Origin: CAWIJK01 sp963836375
GTDB lineage: Bacteria > Actinomycetota > Acidimicrobiia > Acidimicrobiales > RAAP-2
Direction of reading: 5' to 3'
Assembly: GCA_963836375.1 (NCBI GenBank)
Contig: CAWIJK010000004.1
Location: 372,001-436,000 of the forward strand
Length of the DNA: 64,000 bases
The translations under genes were made by a program, and so were the position numbers. Within the stretch, counting starts at the first letter, position 1; each line of letters begins with the position of its first letter. Shown in pieces: positions 53,605 through 62,440 of the stretch. The notes beneath the pieces were generated by a model. The model searched no databases and was not told the DNA's origin. It saw only the letters and a list, made by a program, of their open reading frames with translations.

Positions 53605-54762
53605 CTAGCGGATGGTGAGCTCGCGCCGGTAGACGCGGGCCGGGCCCAGGGCGGCCAGGCGCCCGGCCAGGGCGTCGAAGGCCAGGGCCACCTCGCTGTC
53701 GGGGTCGCCCAGCGCCACGGGGATCCCGACGTCGCCCCCCTCACGCAGCGCGGGGACCAAGGGGACCTGGCCGAGCAGGGGCACCCCCAGGTCGTGGGCC
53801 AGGCCCTGGCCCCCGCCCCGGCCGAACAGCTCGTAGCGGGTGCCGTCGTCGCCGGTGAACCAGCTCATGTTCTCGACCACCCCGCGCACCGACAACTTGA
53901 GCTTGCGGGCGGCGAAGGCCGAGCGCTGGGCCACCCGCTGGGCGGCGGCCTGGGGGGTGGTCACCACCACGATCTCGGCCCGGGGCATGACCTGGGCCAG
54001 GGACAAGGTGACGTCACCGGTGCCCGGCGGCATGTCGACGAGGAGGAAGTCCGGCTCGCCCCAGTAGGCGTCGGCGATGAACTGTTCGATCGCCTTGTGG
54101 AGCATGGGCCCGCGCCAGATGACCGGCTGGTCGTCGGGGACGAAGAAGCCCATCGAGAGAACCCGCACCCCGTGGGCGGCCGTCGGGACCACGATGTCGC
54201 CCAGGACGACCGGGTCGTGGAGGGCGCCCAGCATCTTGGGCACCGAGAAGCCGTAGACGTCGGCGTCGAGGATGCCCACGTGGTGGCCGGCCCTGGCCAG
54301 GGCGACGGCCAGGTTGACGGTGACCGACGACTTGCCCACCCCGCCCTTGCCCGAGCCGATCCCGATGACCCGGGTCCCCGACCCGGCCCGGAGGAAGGCC
54401 GGGGTGCCGGCCTCGGCACCGTGGCCGTGGCCCCCGTGGTCGTGGTCGTGGCCGGCGTCGTCGGGGCCGGCCATGCCCTGGCGCAGCCGGGTGCGCAGGG
54501 CCACCCGCTCGCCCTCGTCCATGACCTCGAACTCGACCGACACCTCCTCGATCCCCGCGGTGCCGAGGGCGGCCTCGCGCACCAGGGCCTCGAGCTGGTC
54601 GCGGCTGGGCCAGGCGGCCACCGGCAGGGCGAGGACGACCGCCGCCCGGTGGCGCCGGGCCCGCACCGAGCGGACCATGGCCGTGGTGCCGAGGGCCAGG
54701 TCGACCTCGGGGTCCACCACGGCGGCGACCGCCTGCTCGAGCTGTGCGTCCTCGGGTGCCAT
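53605..54762 (-). CDS. mrp: Mrp/ApbC iron-sulfur carrier ATPase
   Basis: Mrp (385 residues) is a P-loop ATPase that carries or inserts [4Fe-4S] clusters. It has a MIP18-like N-terminal domain (about 1-95), a histidine-rich linker HDHDHGGHGHG at 105-115, then the deviant Walker A SGKGGVGKSS at 137-146. The CxxC pair usual in Mrp near ENMS is missing (ENMSWFTGDDGTRYELFGRGGG), which I believe is common in actinobacteria. It is divergent from the sufR-like regulator, sharing a 120-base region. Confidence 0.92.
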   Translation of the reverse strand: MAPEDAQLEQAVAAVVDPEVDLALGTTAMVRSVRARRHRAAVVLALPVAAWPSRDQLEALVREAALGTAGIEEVSVEFEVMDEGERVALRTRLRQGMAGPDDAGHDHDHGGHGHGAEAGTPAFLRAGSGTRVIGIGSGKGGVGKSSVTVNLAVALARAGHHVGILDADVYGFSVPKMLGALHDPVVLGDIVVPTAAHGVRVLSMGFFVPDDQPVIWRGPMLHKAIEQFIADAYWGEPDFLLVDMPPGTGDVTLSLAQVMPRAEIVVVTTPQAAAQRVAQRSAFAARKLKLSVRGVVENMSWFTGDDGTRYELFGRGGGQGLAHDLGVPLLGQVPLVPALREGGDVGIPVALGDPDSEVALAFDALAGRLAALGPARVYRRELTIR

Positions 54763-54864
54763 CGGGCCTTTCGTCGGTCGGCTGGTGGGTCCTCGCCCAC
54801 CGGGTGGCCGGGAGAGCGGCTGGCCCGGCGGCGGGCCGGGCCCCGACCGCTCGCTCGGGGTGCC

Positions 54865-54881
54865 CTCGGTAGACTACCGAG
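54865..54881. promoter_or_regulatory. Palindromic operator overlapping the sufR promoter
   Basis: A perfect 17-base inverted repeat, CTCGGTAGACTACCGAG, lies just before the GTG at 54883. It covers the -10 hexamer TAGACT (54870-54875). Its position suits repression of sufR itself, and it lies in the region shared with the divergent mrp gene. Confidence 0.55.
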
Positions 54882-54882
54882 C

Positions 54883-55659
54883 GTGCAGGCGGCCCCGAAC
54901 GCTGGACTTTCGGGCACCCGGGCGCCGGTGGGCGTCGGTGCGGCGACCGAGGTGGGGGCCGAGGACGAGGGCCGGTTCGCGGCGACGGTCACCGCGGTGG
55001 CCGCCGCCTTCGGTGACCCGACCCGCCGCGACATCTTCTTGTACGTCCGGGGCACCCCCGGGGTGAGCGCGACCGAGGTGGCCAGGACCTTCTCGTTGCA
55101 CCCCAACGTGGCCCGCCACCACCTGGACCGGCTGGCCTCGGGTGGCTACCTCCGGGTGGAGGTGGGCCGGGCCCGGGGGGCCGGCCGGCCGTCCAAGCGG
55201 TTCTTCCCGGTGGAGGGCGACCTCAACATCGGCCTGCTCAACCGGCGCGACGACCTGCTGGTGCTCCTGCTCCGCCAGGCGATGGAGCTCCTCGGGCCCG
55301 AACGGGCCGAGGAGATGGCGGCCCAGGTGGGCGAGGAGTACGGGCGCTCCCTGGCCGCCCGCATGTCCCCGACCGAAGGGCAGCGCTCGGTACGCGCCGC
55401 CATGCACACGATCGCCGAGACCCTCACCGCCCACGGGTTCGCCGCCCACGCCGAGGACCAAGGCACCACCACGGCGGTGGTGGCCGAGCAGTGCCCGTTC
55501 GGGGACGCGGCGACCACCCACCCGGTGCTGTGCGCCGTCGACCGCGGCATGGTCAACGGCCTCTTGTCGGGGCTGTGCGGCGAGGCCCCCGAGGGGTCGA
55601 TGCCGGTCGTCCTCACCTCGAGGGCGCGGGGCGACGACACCTGCGCCGCCCAGGCCTGA
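54883..55659 (+). CDS. sufR: SufR-like iron-sulfur-sensing transcription repressor
   Basis: A 258-residue regulator with an ArsR/DeoR-like winged-helix DNA-binding domain (about residues 35-110: GVSATEVARTFSLHPNVARHHLDRLASGGYLRV). The C-terminal cysteines are Cys204, Cys217, Cys232 and Cys254, with spacing C-x12-C-x14-C-x21-C; the first spacing equals that of SufR (C-x12-C-x13-C-x14-C), the [4Fe-4S] repressor of the suf operon. It precedes a cysteine desulfurase by 10 bases. The GTG start is 7 bases after TAGACT, so the mRNA is probably leaderless. Confidence 0.82.
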   Translation: MQAAPNAGLSGTRAPVGVGAATEVGAEDEGRFAATVTAVAAAFGDPTRRDIFLYVRGTPGVSATEVARTFSLHPNVARHHLDRLASGGYLRVEVGRARGAGRPSKRFFPVEGDLNIGLLNRRDDLLVLLLRQAMELLGPERAEEMAAQVGEEYGRSLAARMSPTEGQRSVRAAMHTIAETLTAHGFAAHAEDQGTTTAVVAEQCPFGDAATTHPVLCAVDRGMVNGLLSGLCGEAPEGSMPVVLTSRARGDDTCAAQA

Positions 55660-55669
55660 CACCGGGGCC

Positions 55670-56815
55670 GTGGCCCGCCACTACCTGGACCACGCCTCCA
55701 CCTCGCCGCTGCGGCCCGAGGCGGCGGCGGCCATCGTCGGGTGGCTCGACGGTCCGGCCGGCGACCCCGGTCGGGTGCACCACGAGGGCCGGGTGGTCCG
55801 GGCCGGCGTCGAGGCGGCCCGCGAGCAGGTCGCGGCGCTGGCCGGGGTGCGGCCCCGCCAGATCGTCTTCACCTCGGGGGGGACCGAGGCGGCCAACGCC
55901 GCCCAGTGGGGGGCGACCCGGGCCCGGCCCGGTTCCCCGGTGCTCTCCTCGGCGGTCGAGCACTCCGCCGTGCGCGACGCGGCCCGACGCCTCGCCCCGG
56001 TGCTCGCCCTCCCCGTCGACGGCCACGGACGCCTCGAGGTGGGTGCGCTGGCCGACGCCCTGGCCGGGCCCGGTCCGCCGCCGGCCCTGGTCAACTGCCA
56101 GTGGGCCAACCACGAGGTGGGCACCGACCAGCCGGTGGCCGACGTGGCCGGGGTGTGCCGGGCGGCCGGCGTCCCGGTCCACGTCGACGCCTGCGCGGCC
56201 TTCGGTCAGGTCGACCTCGGACTCGGCGACCTCGATTGGGACCTGGTCTCGGTCAGCGCCCACAAGCTGGGCGGCCCACCGGGGGTGGGGGCGCTGATCG
56301 TCCGGCGCGGCACCCGGTTCGAGCCGTTCGTGGTCGGGGGCCAACAGGAGCGGGCCCGGCGGGCCGGGATGGAGAACGTCGTCGGCATCGTGGGCTTCGG
56401 TGCCGCCGCCGAATCGCTGGCCGCCGGCGGCGGGGCCCTGCGGTCGGCCGAGGCGGCCCGGGCCCGGGCCCTGGTGGCCCGGTTGACGGCGGCCGCCGTC
56501 GAGGTCGACGGGGTGTCGGTGGTCGGGGACCCCGACCCGGACCACCGGCTCCCCCATCTCGTCTGCCTCGGGGTGGCCGGCGTCGAGGCCGAGCCGGTCC
56601 TCCTCGGCCTGGACCGGGCCGGCATCGCCGCCCACTCGGGTTCGGCCTGCTCGTCTGAGTCACTCGAGCCCTCCCCGGTGCTCGAGGCGATGGGGGTCGA
56701 CCCCAGCCGCTCCCTGCGCCTGTCGGTCGGCTGGAGCTCCACCGGTGACGACGTGGCGGCCTTCGCCGGCGCCTTCGCCGGCGTGGTGGGGGACCTGCGG
56801 GCCCTGCGGGCCTGA
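55670..56815 (+). CDS. Cysteine desulfurase (NifS/IscS family)
   Basis: A 381-residue PLP enzyme that takes sulfur from cysteine for iron-sulfur clusters or tRNA thiolation. The start YLDHASTSPLRPEA, the PLP lysine Lys199 (SAHKLGGPPGVGAL), His in VEHSAV and the catalytic Cys327 loop (SGSACSSESLEPSPVLEAM) are clear. The wide loop with SACSS suggests IscS/NifS rather than SufS type. It directly follows the SufR-like regulator and is likely in the same transcript. Confidence 0.93.
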   Translation: MARHYLDHASTSPLRPEAAAAIVGWLDGPAGDPGRVHHEGRVVRAGVEAAREQVAALAGVRPRQIVFTSGGTEAANAAQWGATRARPGSPVLSSAVEHSAVRDAARRLAPVLALPVDGHGRLEVGALADALAGPGPPPALVNCQWANHEVGTDQPVADVAGVCRAAGVPVHVDACAAFGQVDLGLGDLDWDLVSVSAHKLGGPPGVGALIVRRGTRFEPFVVGGQQERARRAGMENVVGIVGFGAAAESLAAGGGALRSAEAARARALVARLTAAAVEVDGVSVVGDPDPDHRLPHLVCLGVAGVEAEPVLLGLDRAGIAAHSGSACSSESLEPSPVLEAMGVDPSRSLRLSVGWSSTGDDVAAFAGAFAGVVGDLRALRA

Positions 56816-56954
56816 CGCCCGACGTGCCGAGCGGTGCGTCGCGGCTTTGGTGATCCGCTCAAGGGTGGCTCCTCCGCGGGCCGTTGCCGAGGATCTCGTC
56901 GGCCCGTTCGCTCGCCGCAGCCCCAGCCGCGGCCGCAGCCCCAACCGCGCGCCA

Positions 56955-56990
56955 CGCCACAGCCACAGCCACAGCCACAGCCACAGCCAT
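56955..56990. repeat. Hexanucleotide microsatellite in an intergenic stretch
   Basis: Five tandem AGCCAC units (last one AGCCAT) run from 56961 to 56990, after a related CGCCAC, within the 250-base gap between the desulfurase and the reductase gene. Upstream there is another CAGCC-rich stretch. No coding role is evident. Confidence 0.8.
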
Positions 56991-57065
56991 CAGCGCACCC
57001 CCGCGACGACGGATCATGCTTCGCGCGAGACATCGCCGGTGTACCCACCGCTGTACTCTCGGGAA

Positions 57066-57614
57066 ATGCGGCCCCTCCGGTACTCCATCAACGTCACCGT
57101 GGACGGGTGCTGCGATCATCGTGCAATCCCCGCCGACGAAGAGTTGCATCGTCACGCCGTCGAGAACCTCACCCGGGCCGATGCCCTTCTCTTCGGCCGG
57201 GTGACGTACGAACTGATGGAGTCAGCGTGGCGGTCGCCGGCGCCCACCGGAGCGAGGCCTGCATCGATCGAGCTCTTCGCCCAGACGATCGACGCGGCGA
57301 AGAAGTACGTCGTGTCGAGCACCCTCGAACAGGTCGATTGGAACGCGGAGCTCGTGCGCGGGGATCTGGGCGACGCCGTCCGGCAACTCAAGGGGGAGCC
57401 GGGCAAGGGACTGTTCGCCGGAGGTGTGGAGCTCCCACTGGCGTTGGCGGAGCTGGGGTTGATCGATGAGTACGAGTTCGTGGTGCATCCGAGGCTCGCT
57501 GGCCACGGGCCGACGTTGTTCGCGGGGCTCACCAAGCACCTCGACTTGAAATTGGTCGACCGGCTGGAGTTCGGCTCGGGCGCAGTGGCGATGCGCTACG
57601 AGCCGCGAAGGTAG
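57066..57614 (+). CDS. Dihydrofolate reductase-like (RibD C-terminal) protein
   Basis: A 182-residue member of the RibD_C/DHFR-like family. The start MRPLRYSINVTVDGCCDH and the middle LFGRVTYELMESAW are typical of small NADPH-dependent reductases seen widely in actinobacteria, including YwjB-like proteins. The substrate is unknown. The ATG is 6 bases after TACTCT (57054-57059), a textbook leaderless layout. Codon use is less GC-extreme than in the ccm genes. It is convergent with ccmI, 18 bases apart. Confidence 0.82.
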   Translation: MRPLRYSINVTVDGCCDHRAIPADEELHRHAVENLTRADALLFGRVTYELMESAWRSPAPTGARPASIELFAQTIDAAKKYVVSSTLEQVDWNAELVRGDLGDAVRQLKGEPGKGLFAGGVELPLALAELGLIDEYEFVVHPRLAGHGPTLFAGLTKHLDLKLVDRLEFGSGAVAMRYEPRR

Positions 57615-57632
57615 CCGCCGGGCCGGGACGAG

Positions 57633-58540
57633 CTAGGGCGTCGAGGTGGCCGGGGCGGCGCCGGTCGCCGGGAGGCCCGCGGGGACCGGGCGGTGGGCGG
57701 CGCCGAAGGCCCGGCGGATGTAGCCGGCGGCCGCCGCCACCTTGGCCGCCGGCGGGTCGGCGGCCAAGAAGGCCTCGAACTGGCGCACCGCCGCGGGGTC
57801 GGACCCCGAGAGGGTCTCGATCGTGCCCAGGTAGAGGTGGCCCGGGTAGTACCCCGGGGCCAGGGCCACCGCCCGCTGCACCAGGGTCTCACCACCCCGG
57901 CGGACCGCCGGGTTGGCGCCGGTCTCCCACTCGATCCAGCCGAACTCGGCCAGGGCGTCGGGCTGGTCGGGGTCCTCGGCGAGCACCCGGCCGTAAAGGG
58001 TGATCGCACCCGACAGATCGCCCCCCTGCTCGTCGGCCGCCGCCTCGGCCAGCTGCTGGTTCTCGAGTTGGGTCCCGGTCAGCTTGATGCCCCCGGTCAG
58101 GGTCTGGCCGGGCAGCCGCGGCGCGCTCAGCTGGACGACCACGAGGGCCACGGCGGCCACCAGCGCCGCCACGCCGACCACCGCGTACCAGCGCCGCCGC
58201 CGGCCCCGCCCCGATGCCGCGCCCTCCTCGGGGCCCCCGGCTGCGACCGGCCCCCCCGGCGCGCCCCCGGCGGGCGGTCGGTCCCGCCCCCGGGGCCCGG
58301 TGGGGCGGCCGTGGTAGTGTCGAGGGCCCCGAGGGCGCCCTCGACCTCGGCCAGGCGGCCCTCGTCTCGGGCTCGCAGCACGCGGTAGTCGTCGTCGGAG
58401 AGGTCGCCGGCGGCGTGCTCGGCCGCCGCGTCCTCGAGCGAGCGGCGCAGGAAGTCGCGCTCGTCGTCGAGACGCCAGCGGTCGGGATGCGACGAGGTGG
58501 CGTCGGCCGGACCCCCGAGCGGATGGGTCGTCGGGCTCAC
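57633..58540 (-). pseudogene. ccmI: CcmI-like cytochrome c biogenesis TPR protein, frameshifted
   Basis: CcmI presents apocytochrome c for heme attachment. The N-terminal part (DDERDFLRRSLEDAAAEHAAGDL) matches CcmI, and the membrane helix plus TPR-like domain (VVGVAALVAAVALVVVQLS, then GAITLYGRVLAEDPDQPDALAEFGW) matches the family's second part, but they are in different frames. One base is missing somewhere in the G-rich stretch (plus strand C runs at about 58251-58267). The GTG at 58540 overlaps the ccmH stop (GTGA). If it is an assembly error the gene is whole; otherwise it is broken. Confidence 0.65.
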
Positions 58541-58977
58541 GACCGGACCCGCAACTCGTCGAGCTCCCGGGTGCGCCGCCAGAACAGGGTCCCGAGGGCG
58601 ACCACGGCGACCACGGCGGCGGCCGCCGGGAGCAGCCACACGAGCGCGGTCAGCCCGCGCACCGGGGGACGCAGCAGGATGGTCGGCCCGTACTGGGCCA
58701 CCAGGGCCGCCTCGATCTGGGCGTCGCTCTGCCCGGCGGCCACCCGGGCGGTGATCTCGTGGCGCACGGCCACCGCCGACGAGGCCGAGGACTGGGCGAC
58801 CGAGAGGTCCTCGCAGCTCGGGCAGCGGATCTGGGTGGCCAGGCCGGCCGAGCGCTGGGCCACCGTCTGGGTGCCGCCCGAAGTGGCCCCGCTGCCGACG
58901 AACAAGGCGACGCCCAAGACGACGAGGAGGGCCCCGAGGCCGAGCAGGGGCCGGCGCCGGCGGGCCCGGTCAGCCAT
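58537..58977 (-). CDS. ccmH: CcmH thiol-reductase, heme-lyase component
   Basis: CcmH (146 residues) is a membrane-anchored extracytoplasmic protein that keeps the CxxCH motif of apocytochromes reduced. The conserved RCPSCEDLSVAQSSA has Cys52 and Cys55 (the family sequence is LRCPxCQ). Membrane helices flank it: one N-terminal, one C-terminal (about residues 109-132). It overlaps ccmG by 8 bases upstream and ccmI by 4 bases. Confidence 0.93.
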   Translation of the reverse strand: MADRARRRRPLLGLGALLVVLGVALFVGSGATSGGTQTVAQRSAGLATQIRCPSCEDLSVAQSSASSAVAVRHEITARVAAGQSDAQIEAALVAQYGPTILLRPPVRGLTALVWLLPAAAAVVAVVALGTLFWRRTRELDELRVRS

Positions 58978-59563
58978 CGGCCTGGCGGGCCCGGGCCAAG
59001 GTGGCGGTGAGCTGGTTGGTGGTGGCCGGCCCGTCGAGGAGGCCGACCACGGTGCCGTGGGGGTCGATCAGGAAGGTCTGGGGCGGCGAGCCCACCCCGT
59101 AGGCGTTGGCGATGGTGCCGTCGTGGTCGCTCAGCGCCGGCCAGTCCGCCCCCATCGTGGCCACGAAGCGCCGGGCCCCGGCGTCGGTGTCGTTGAACAC
59201 GACGCTCAGCAGTGCCGCGCCGTCCGGCGAGCGGCTCTGGAGGAAGTTGAAGGCCACCAGGTTCGGTTCCTCGGCCTGGCAGGGCGGGCACCAGCTGGCG
59301 AAGAAGTTCACGTACACGTAGCGGCCCCGGTAGTCGGCCAACGAGACGTGCTGGCCGGTCAGGGTGACACCCGAGATGGCCGGCGCCTGGTGGCCCTCGA
59401 GGGGGCTGGCCACCTGGGTGGCCTGGTAGCTGGGCCGGGTGGCGGCCACCACGGCCACCACCACCAGCACCAACAATACGATCGCCGCGATCCAGCGGGC
59501 GGTGTGCCGGCGGGCCGGCGGGCGGGGGTGGGTGGGGGCGGGGGCCCGGACGACGGTGCTCAC
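58970..59563 (-). CDS. ccmG: CcmG/DsbE thioredoxin-like protein
   Basis: CcmG (197 residues) is an exported membrane-tethered thioredoxin that supplies reducing power to CcmH and the apocytochrome. The N-terminal membrane helix is at about 22-42 and the active site WCPPC is at 91-95. The typical cis-proline region is PQTFLIDPHG. It overlaps ccmF by 4 bases, so it is translationally coupled. Confidence 0.94.
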   Translation of the reverse strand: MSTVVRAPAPTHPRPPARRHTARWIAAIVLLVLVVVAVVAATRPSYQATQVASPLEGHQAPAISGVTLTGQHVSLADYRGRYVYVNFFASWCPPCQAEEPNLVAFNFLQSRSPDGAALLSVVFNDTDAGARRFVATMGADWPALSDHDGTIANAYGVGSPPQTFLIDPHGTVVGLLDGPATTNQLTATLARARQADG

Positions 59564-61731
59564 GGGGCCTCGGAACCCACCGGCTCGACCTCGGGCACCC
59601 TCGGGGCCCCCTCGGGCGCACCCACCTCATCGGCGCCGGCGTCGCCCGCGCCCCGGGCGTCGACGGGGACGGGTCGCGCCGGGTCGGCGCCCGGCCCGCC
59701 GCCGGCGCCGGCCACCTGGACCACCGGGGCCGGGCCCGACGCTGGGTCGGTCGGGCGGCGCCGGGTCCCGGGCACCAGGGCCAGCAGGCCGCCCAGCCCG
59801 ATGAGCAGGCCGCCGGCCCACAGCCAGGCCAGGAGGGGTTCGACCACCACGCCGGCGTCGATGGCGCCGGCCGGCAGGTTGGGGAACGCCTGGGCGGCCG
59901 ACTCGGGGCCCTGCCCGCCGATGGCGTCGAGGGTGAGATACACGTCGCCAAAGACGCTCGAGTCGATGGCCGGGGTCCCGACGGTCTCCGACGCCGTGCC
60001 GGCGTACTGGCTCACCGCGGGGAGGAAGGGGCCGCCCCCGTCCACCCGGATCACGGCCTCGGTGGCCCGCCGCTGGGCCGTGTCGACGGTGCGCATCCCC
60101 TCGTAGACGAAGCTGTGGCCGTCGAAGTCGACGACTTGACCCCGGCGCAGGGCGAGGTCTGTGCGCTGGGCGAACGAGGTGGCGGCCACCAGCCCGACGG
60201 CCAGGACCACCACCCCGAGGTGGACCACCATCCCGCCGTTGGTCCGACCGACCAGCCCCCGCCAGGCCCCCGACCCGTGGCGCACGGCGGCCCGGACCGA
60301 CAGCACCAGGGCCCGGCCGGCCGAGGCGGCGGCGAAGGCGCCCAACCCGAAGCCGACCAGGGGCACCACCCCGCGCACCCCGCCGAGCACGCAGGCCACC
60401 ACGGTCAGCACCCCGATCCAGGCCGGGACGGCCACCCGGCCCCACAGCACCGTCCCGTCGATCTTGCGCCAGCTGAGGGCCGGGGCGATGGCCATCAGCA
60501 GCAGCAGGGCCAGGCCGACCGGGACGGCGACGGTGTTGAAGTAGGGGGCACCGACGGTCACCTCTTGGTTCTTGACCGCCTCGTAGAGGAGCGGGAACAA
60601 GGTGCCCAGGAGCACGACGGCGGCGAAGCCGACGAACAGCACGTTGTTGACCAAAAAGGCCCCTTCGCGCCCGAGCGGGGCGTCGATGCCCCCCGGCGAG
60701 CGCAGCCGGTCACCGCGCCAGGCGATGAGGCCGAAGCCCACGGCGATGACCACCAGGAAGAAGCCGATCAGCAAGGGCCCAAGGCTCGAGGTCGAGAACG
60801 CGTGCACCGATTCGATGACCCCCGAGCGGGTGAGGAAGGTGCCCAGGATGGTGAGTGAGAACGTGGCCACGCACAAAGAGAGGTTCCACACCCGCAGCAG
60901 TCCCCGGCGCTCTTGCACCAGCACCGAGTGCAGGTAGGCCGTGCCGCAGAGCCACGGCATCAGCGCCGCGTTCTCGACGGGGTCCCAGCCCCAGAACCCG
61001 CCCCACCCGAGCACCTGGTAGGACCACCAGGCGCCGAGGACCAGGCCGACCGACAGGAAGGTCCACGACAGGAGGGTCCAGCGCCGGGTCTCGACCAGCC
61101 ACCGGTCCCCCACCCGGCCGGTGGCCAGCATGCCGATGGCGAAGGCGAAGGGCACGGTGAAGCCGACGAAGCCGAGGTACAAGAGGGGAGGGTGGATGGC
61201 CACGAGCGGGTTGTCCTGCAACAGGGCGTTGGGGCCCGCGCCCTGCAGCGGGGCGCTCCCCGGCACGGTGGTGAAGGGGTTGGCCGGGCCGACCATCAGG
61301 CCGAAGAAGAAGGCCGAGACGGCGTACATGGTGAGGGTGGCCCAGCCGACGACCGGGTCGGCGGCCTGGCGGCGGTAGCGCCAGACCAGCACGGTGGCGA
61401 AAAGGGCCAGGGCCAGACCCCACAGCAGGATCGAGCCGGCCAGGGCCGACCACAGCCCGGTGATCGAGTAGAGCAGCGGCGTGGCCCGGGCGTTGTTGTC
61501 GGCCACGTAGACCAGCGAGAAGTCGTGGGTGATCAGCGCGTGCTCCATGGCGGCGACGGCAACGACGGCGCCCGCCAGCACCACCGGGGCGAAGAGCCGG
61601 CCGTCCAGTCGCCGGTCGGGCGCCGCCCCGGTCGCCTGGCGGCGCAGGCCGACGGCGACCACCGCCACCCCCACCAGCGCGGCGGCGAAGGCCAGCCACA
61701 CCCCGAGCTGGCCGAGGACCGCGTTCAGCAC
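59560..61731 (-). CDS. ccmF: CcmF heme lyase subunit
   Basis: CcmF (723 residues) is the core of the System I heme lyase that joins heme to apocytochrome c. It has about 15 membrane helices and the tryptophan-rich heme-handling domain WGGFWGWDPVENAALMPW at 243-260. The length is usual for bacterial CcmF. A Pro/Ala/Asp-rich tail of about 100 residues with no matching motif follows the last helix. The GTG start gives the usual short lead before helix 1. It lies 64 bases after ccmE. Confidence 0.95.
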   Translation of the reverse strand: MLNAVLGQLGVWLAFAAALVGVAVVAVGLRRQATGAAPDRRLDGRLFAPVVLAGAVVAVAAMEHALITHDFSLVYVADNNARATPLLYSITGLWSALAGSILLWGLALALFATVLVWRYRRQAADPVVGWATLTMYAVSAFFFGLMVGPANPFTTVPGSAPLQGAGPNALLQDNPLVAIHPPLLYLGFVGFTVPFAFAIGMLATGRVGDRWLVETRRWTLLSWTFLSVGLVLGAWWSYQVLGWGGFWGWDPVENAALMPWLCGTAYLHSVLVQERRGLLRVWNLSLCVATFSLTILGTFLTRSGVIESVHAFSTSSLGPLLIGFFLVVIAVGFGLIAWRGDRLRSPGGIDAPLGREGAFLVNNVLFVGFAAVVLLGTLFPLLYEAVKNQEVTVGAPYFNTVAVPVGLALLLLMAIAPALSWRKIDGTVLWGRVAVPAWIGVLTVVACVLGGVRGVVPLVGFGLGAFAAASAGRALVLSVRAAVRHGSGAWRGLVGRTNGGMVVHLGVVVLAVGLVAATSFAQRTDLALRRGQVVDFDGHSFVYEGMRTVDTAQRRATEAVIRVDGGGPFLPAVSQYAGTASETVGTPAIDSSVFGDVYLTLDAIGGQGPESAAQAFPNLPAGAIDAGVVVEPLLAWLWAGGLLIGLGGLLALVPGTRRRPTDPASGPAPVVQVAGAGGGPGADPARPVPVDARGAGDAGADEVGAPEGAPRVPEVEPVGSEAP

Positions 61732-61795
61732 GGCGCGCCCGGGCGCGAGCCGCCGGCGGCGGTCCCGACGACTTCTGCCACCGCCCGACCCACCC

Positions 61796-62279
61796 TCAGC
61801 GGACCGAACCGTTCGGCGCCCGCACCCGGCCGGGGTTGGCCGCGATGTACTGCGCCGAGTGCTTCACCATGATCTGGTTCGAGACGAAGACGTCGGAGCC
61901 GACCGACGCGAAGTGGCCCACCACGACGACGGGGATGTCGGGCTGGAACAGCTGGGGCGGCGAGCCCGAGTTCTGCACGGCCACGCGCTCGGGGACCCTC
62001 CGAGACGACGAAATCGGCCCCCTGGGCGGTGCGCGAGATGGTGCCGGGGACGACCACCCCTTCGAGGCGGAAGGTGGTGGTGCCGAGACTCGACCTGTGG
62101 GCCACCGCCTGGTCGACCGTGTCGAAGTAGTTGAGCGAGCTGCCGAGGCCCTCGACCAGCAAGAAGACCAGCGCCGCCCCGAGGACGGCGAACACGAGGG
62201 CGAGCCGCAGCCGGTGACGCGGCCCCGGCCGTCGGGGACGCTCCCCGGCCCCGGTGGTGCTCTCGGCCAACACGGTCAC
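61796..62279 (-). pseudogene. ccmE: CcmE heme chaperone, frameshifted
   Basis: CcmE is the periplasmic-side heme chaperone that holds heme covalently on a histidine. The N-terminal membrane helix (LALVFAVLGAALVFLLVEG) and first beta strands are in one frame up to VVSEG; the rest (VAVQNSGSPPQLFQPD, then the heme motif KHSAQY with H-x3-Y) is in another frame. The break is at about 61995-62000 in a GGG run, consistent with one extra base or two missing. All needed residues are otherwise present. The GTG overlaps the ccmD stop. Confidence 0.7.
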
Positions 62280-62440
62280 CGCGGGTTCCTCTCGGGCGCC
62301 TCGGGACCGCCGGCGCCGGGCGGGTCGCCGGCCCCAGCGGCCACCGCCCGCTCGAGCCGGCGGCGGCGCAGGACCAGGCTGAGCGTGTAGCAGAACAGGA
62401 CCACGAAGGTGACCACGTAGCCGGCGTCGACGTAGCTCAC
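62276..62440 (-). CDS. ccmD: CcmD-like small membrane protein
   Basis: A 54-residue protein with one membrane helix (YVVTFVVLFCYTLSLVL, about residues 8-24) followed by a basic stretch RRRRLERAV. That is the layout of CcmD, which helps release heme-loaded CcmE from CcmABC. It is too short to prove by sequence alone, but its place between ccmC and ccmE, with 4-base overlaps on both sides (GTGA), settles it. Confidence 0.8.
   Translation of the reverse strand: MSYVDAGYVVTFVVLFCYTLSLVLRRRRLERAVAAGAGDPPGAGGPEAPERNPR

Noticed and set aside
56834..57060. Coding of the CAGCCA repeat as a His-Ser or Pro-Gln repeat protein
   Set aside because: All three frames give simple repeats with no start signal; the next real gene begins at 57066.
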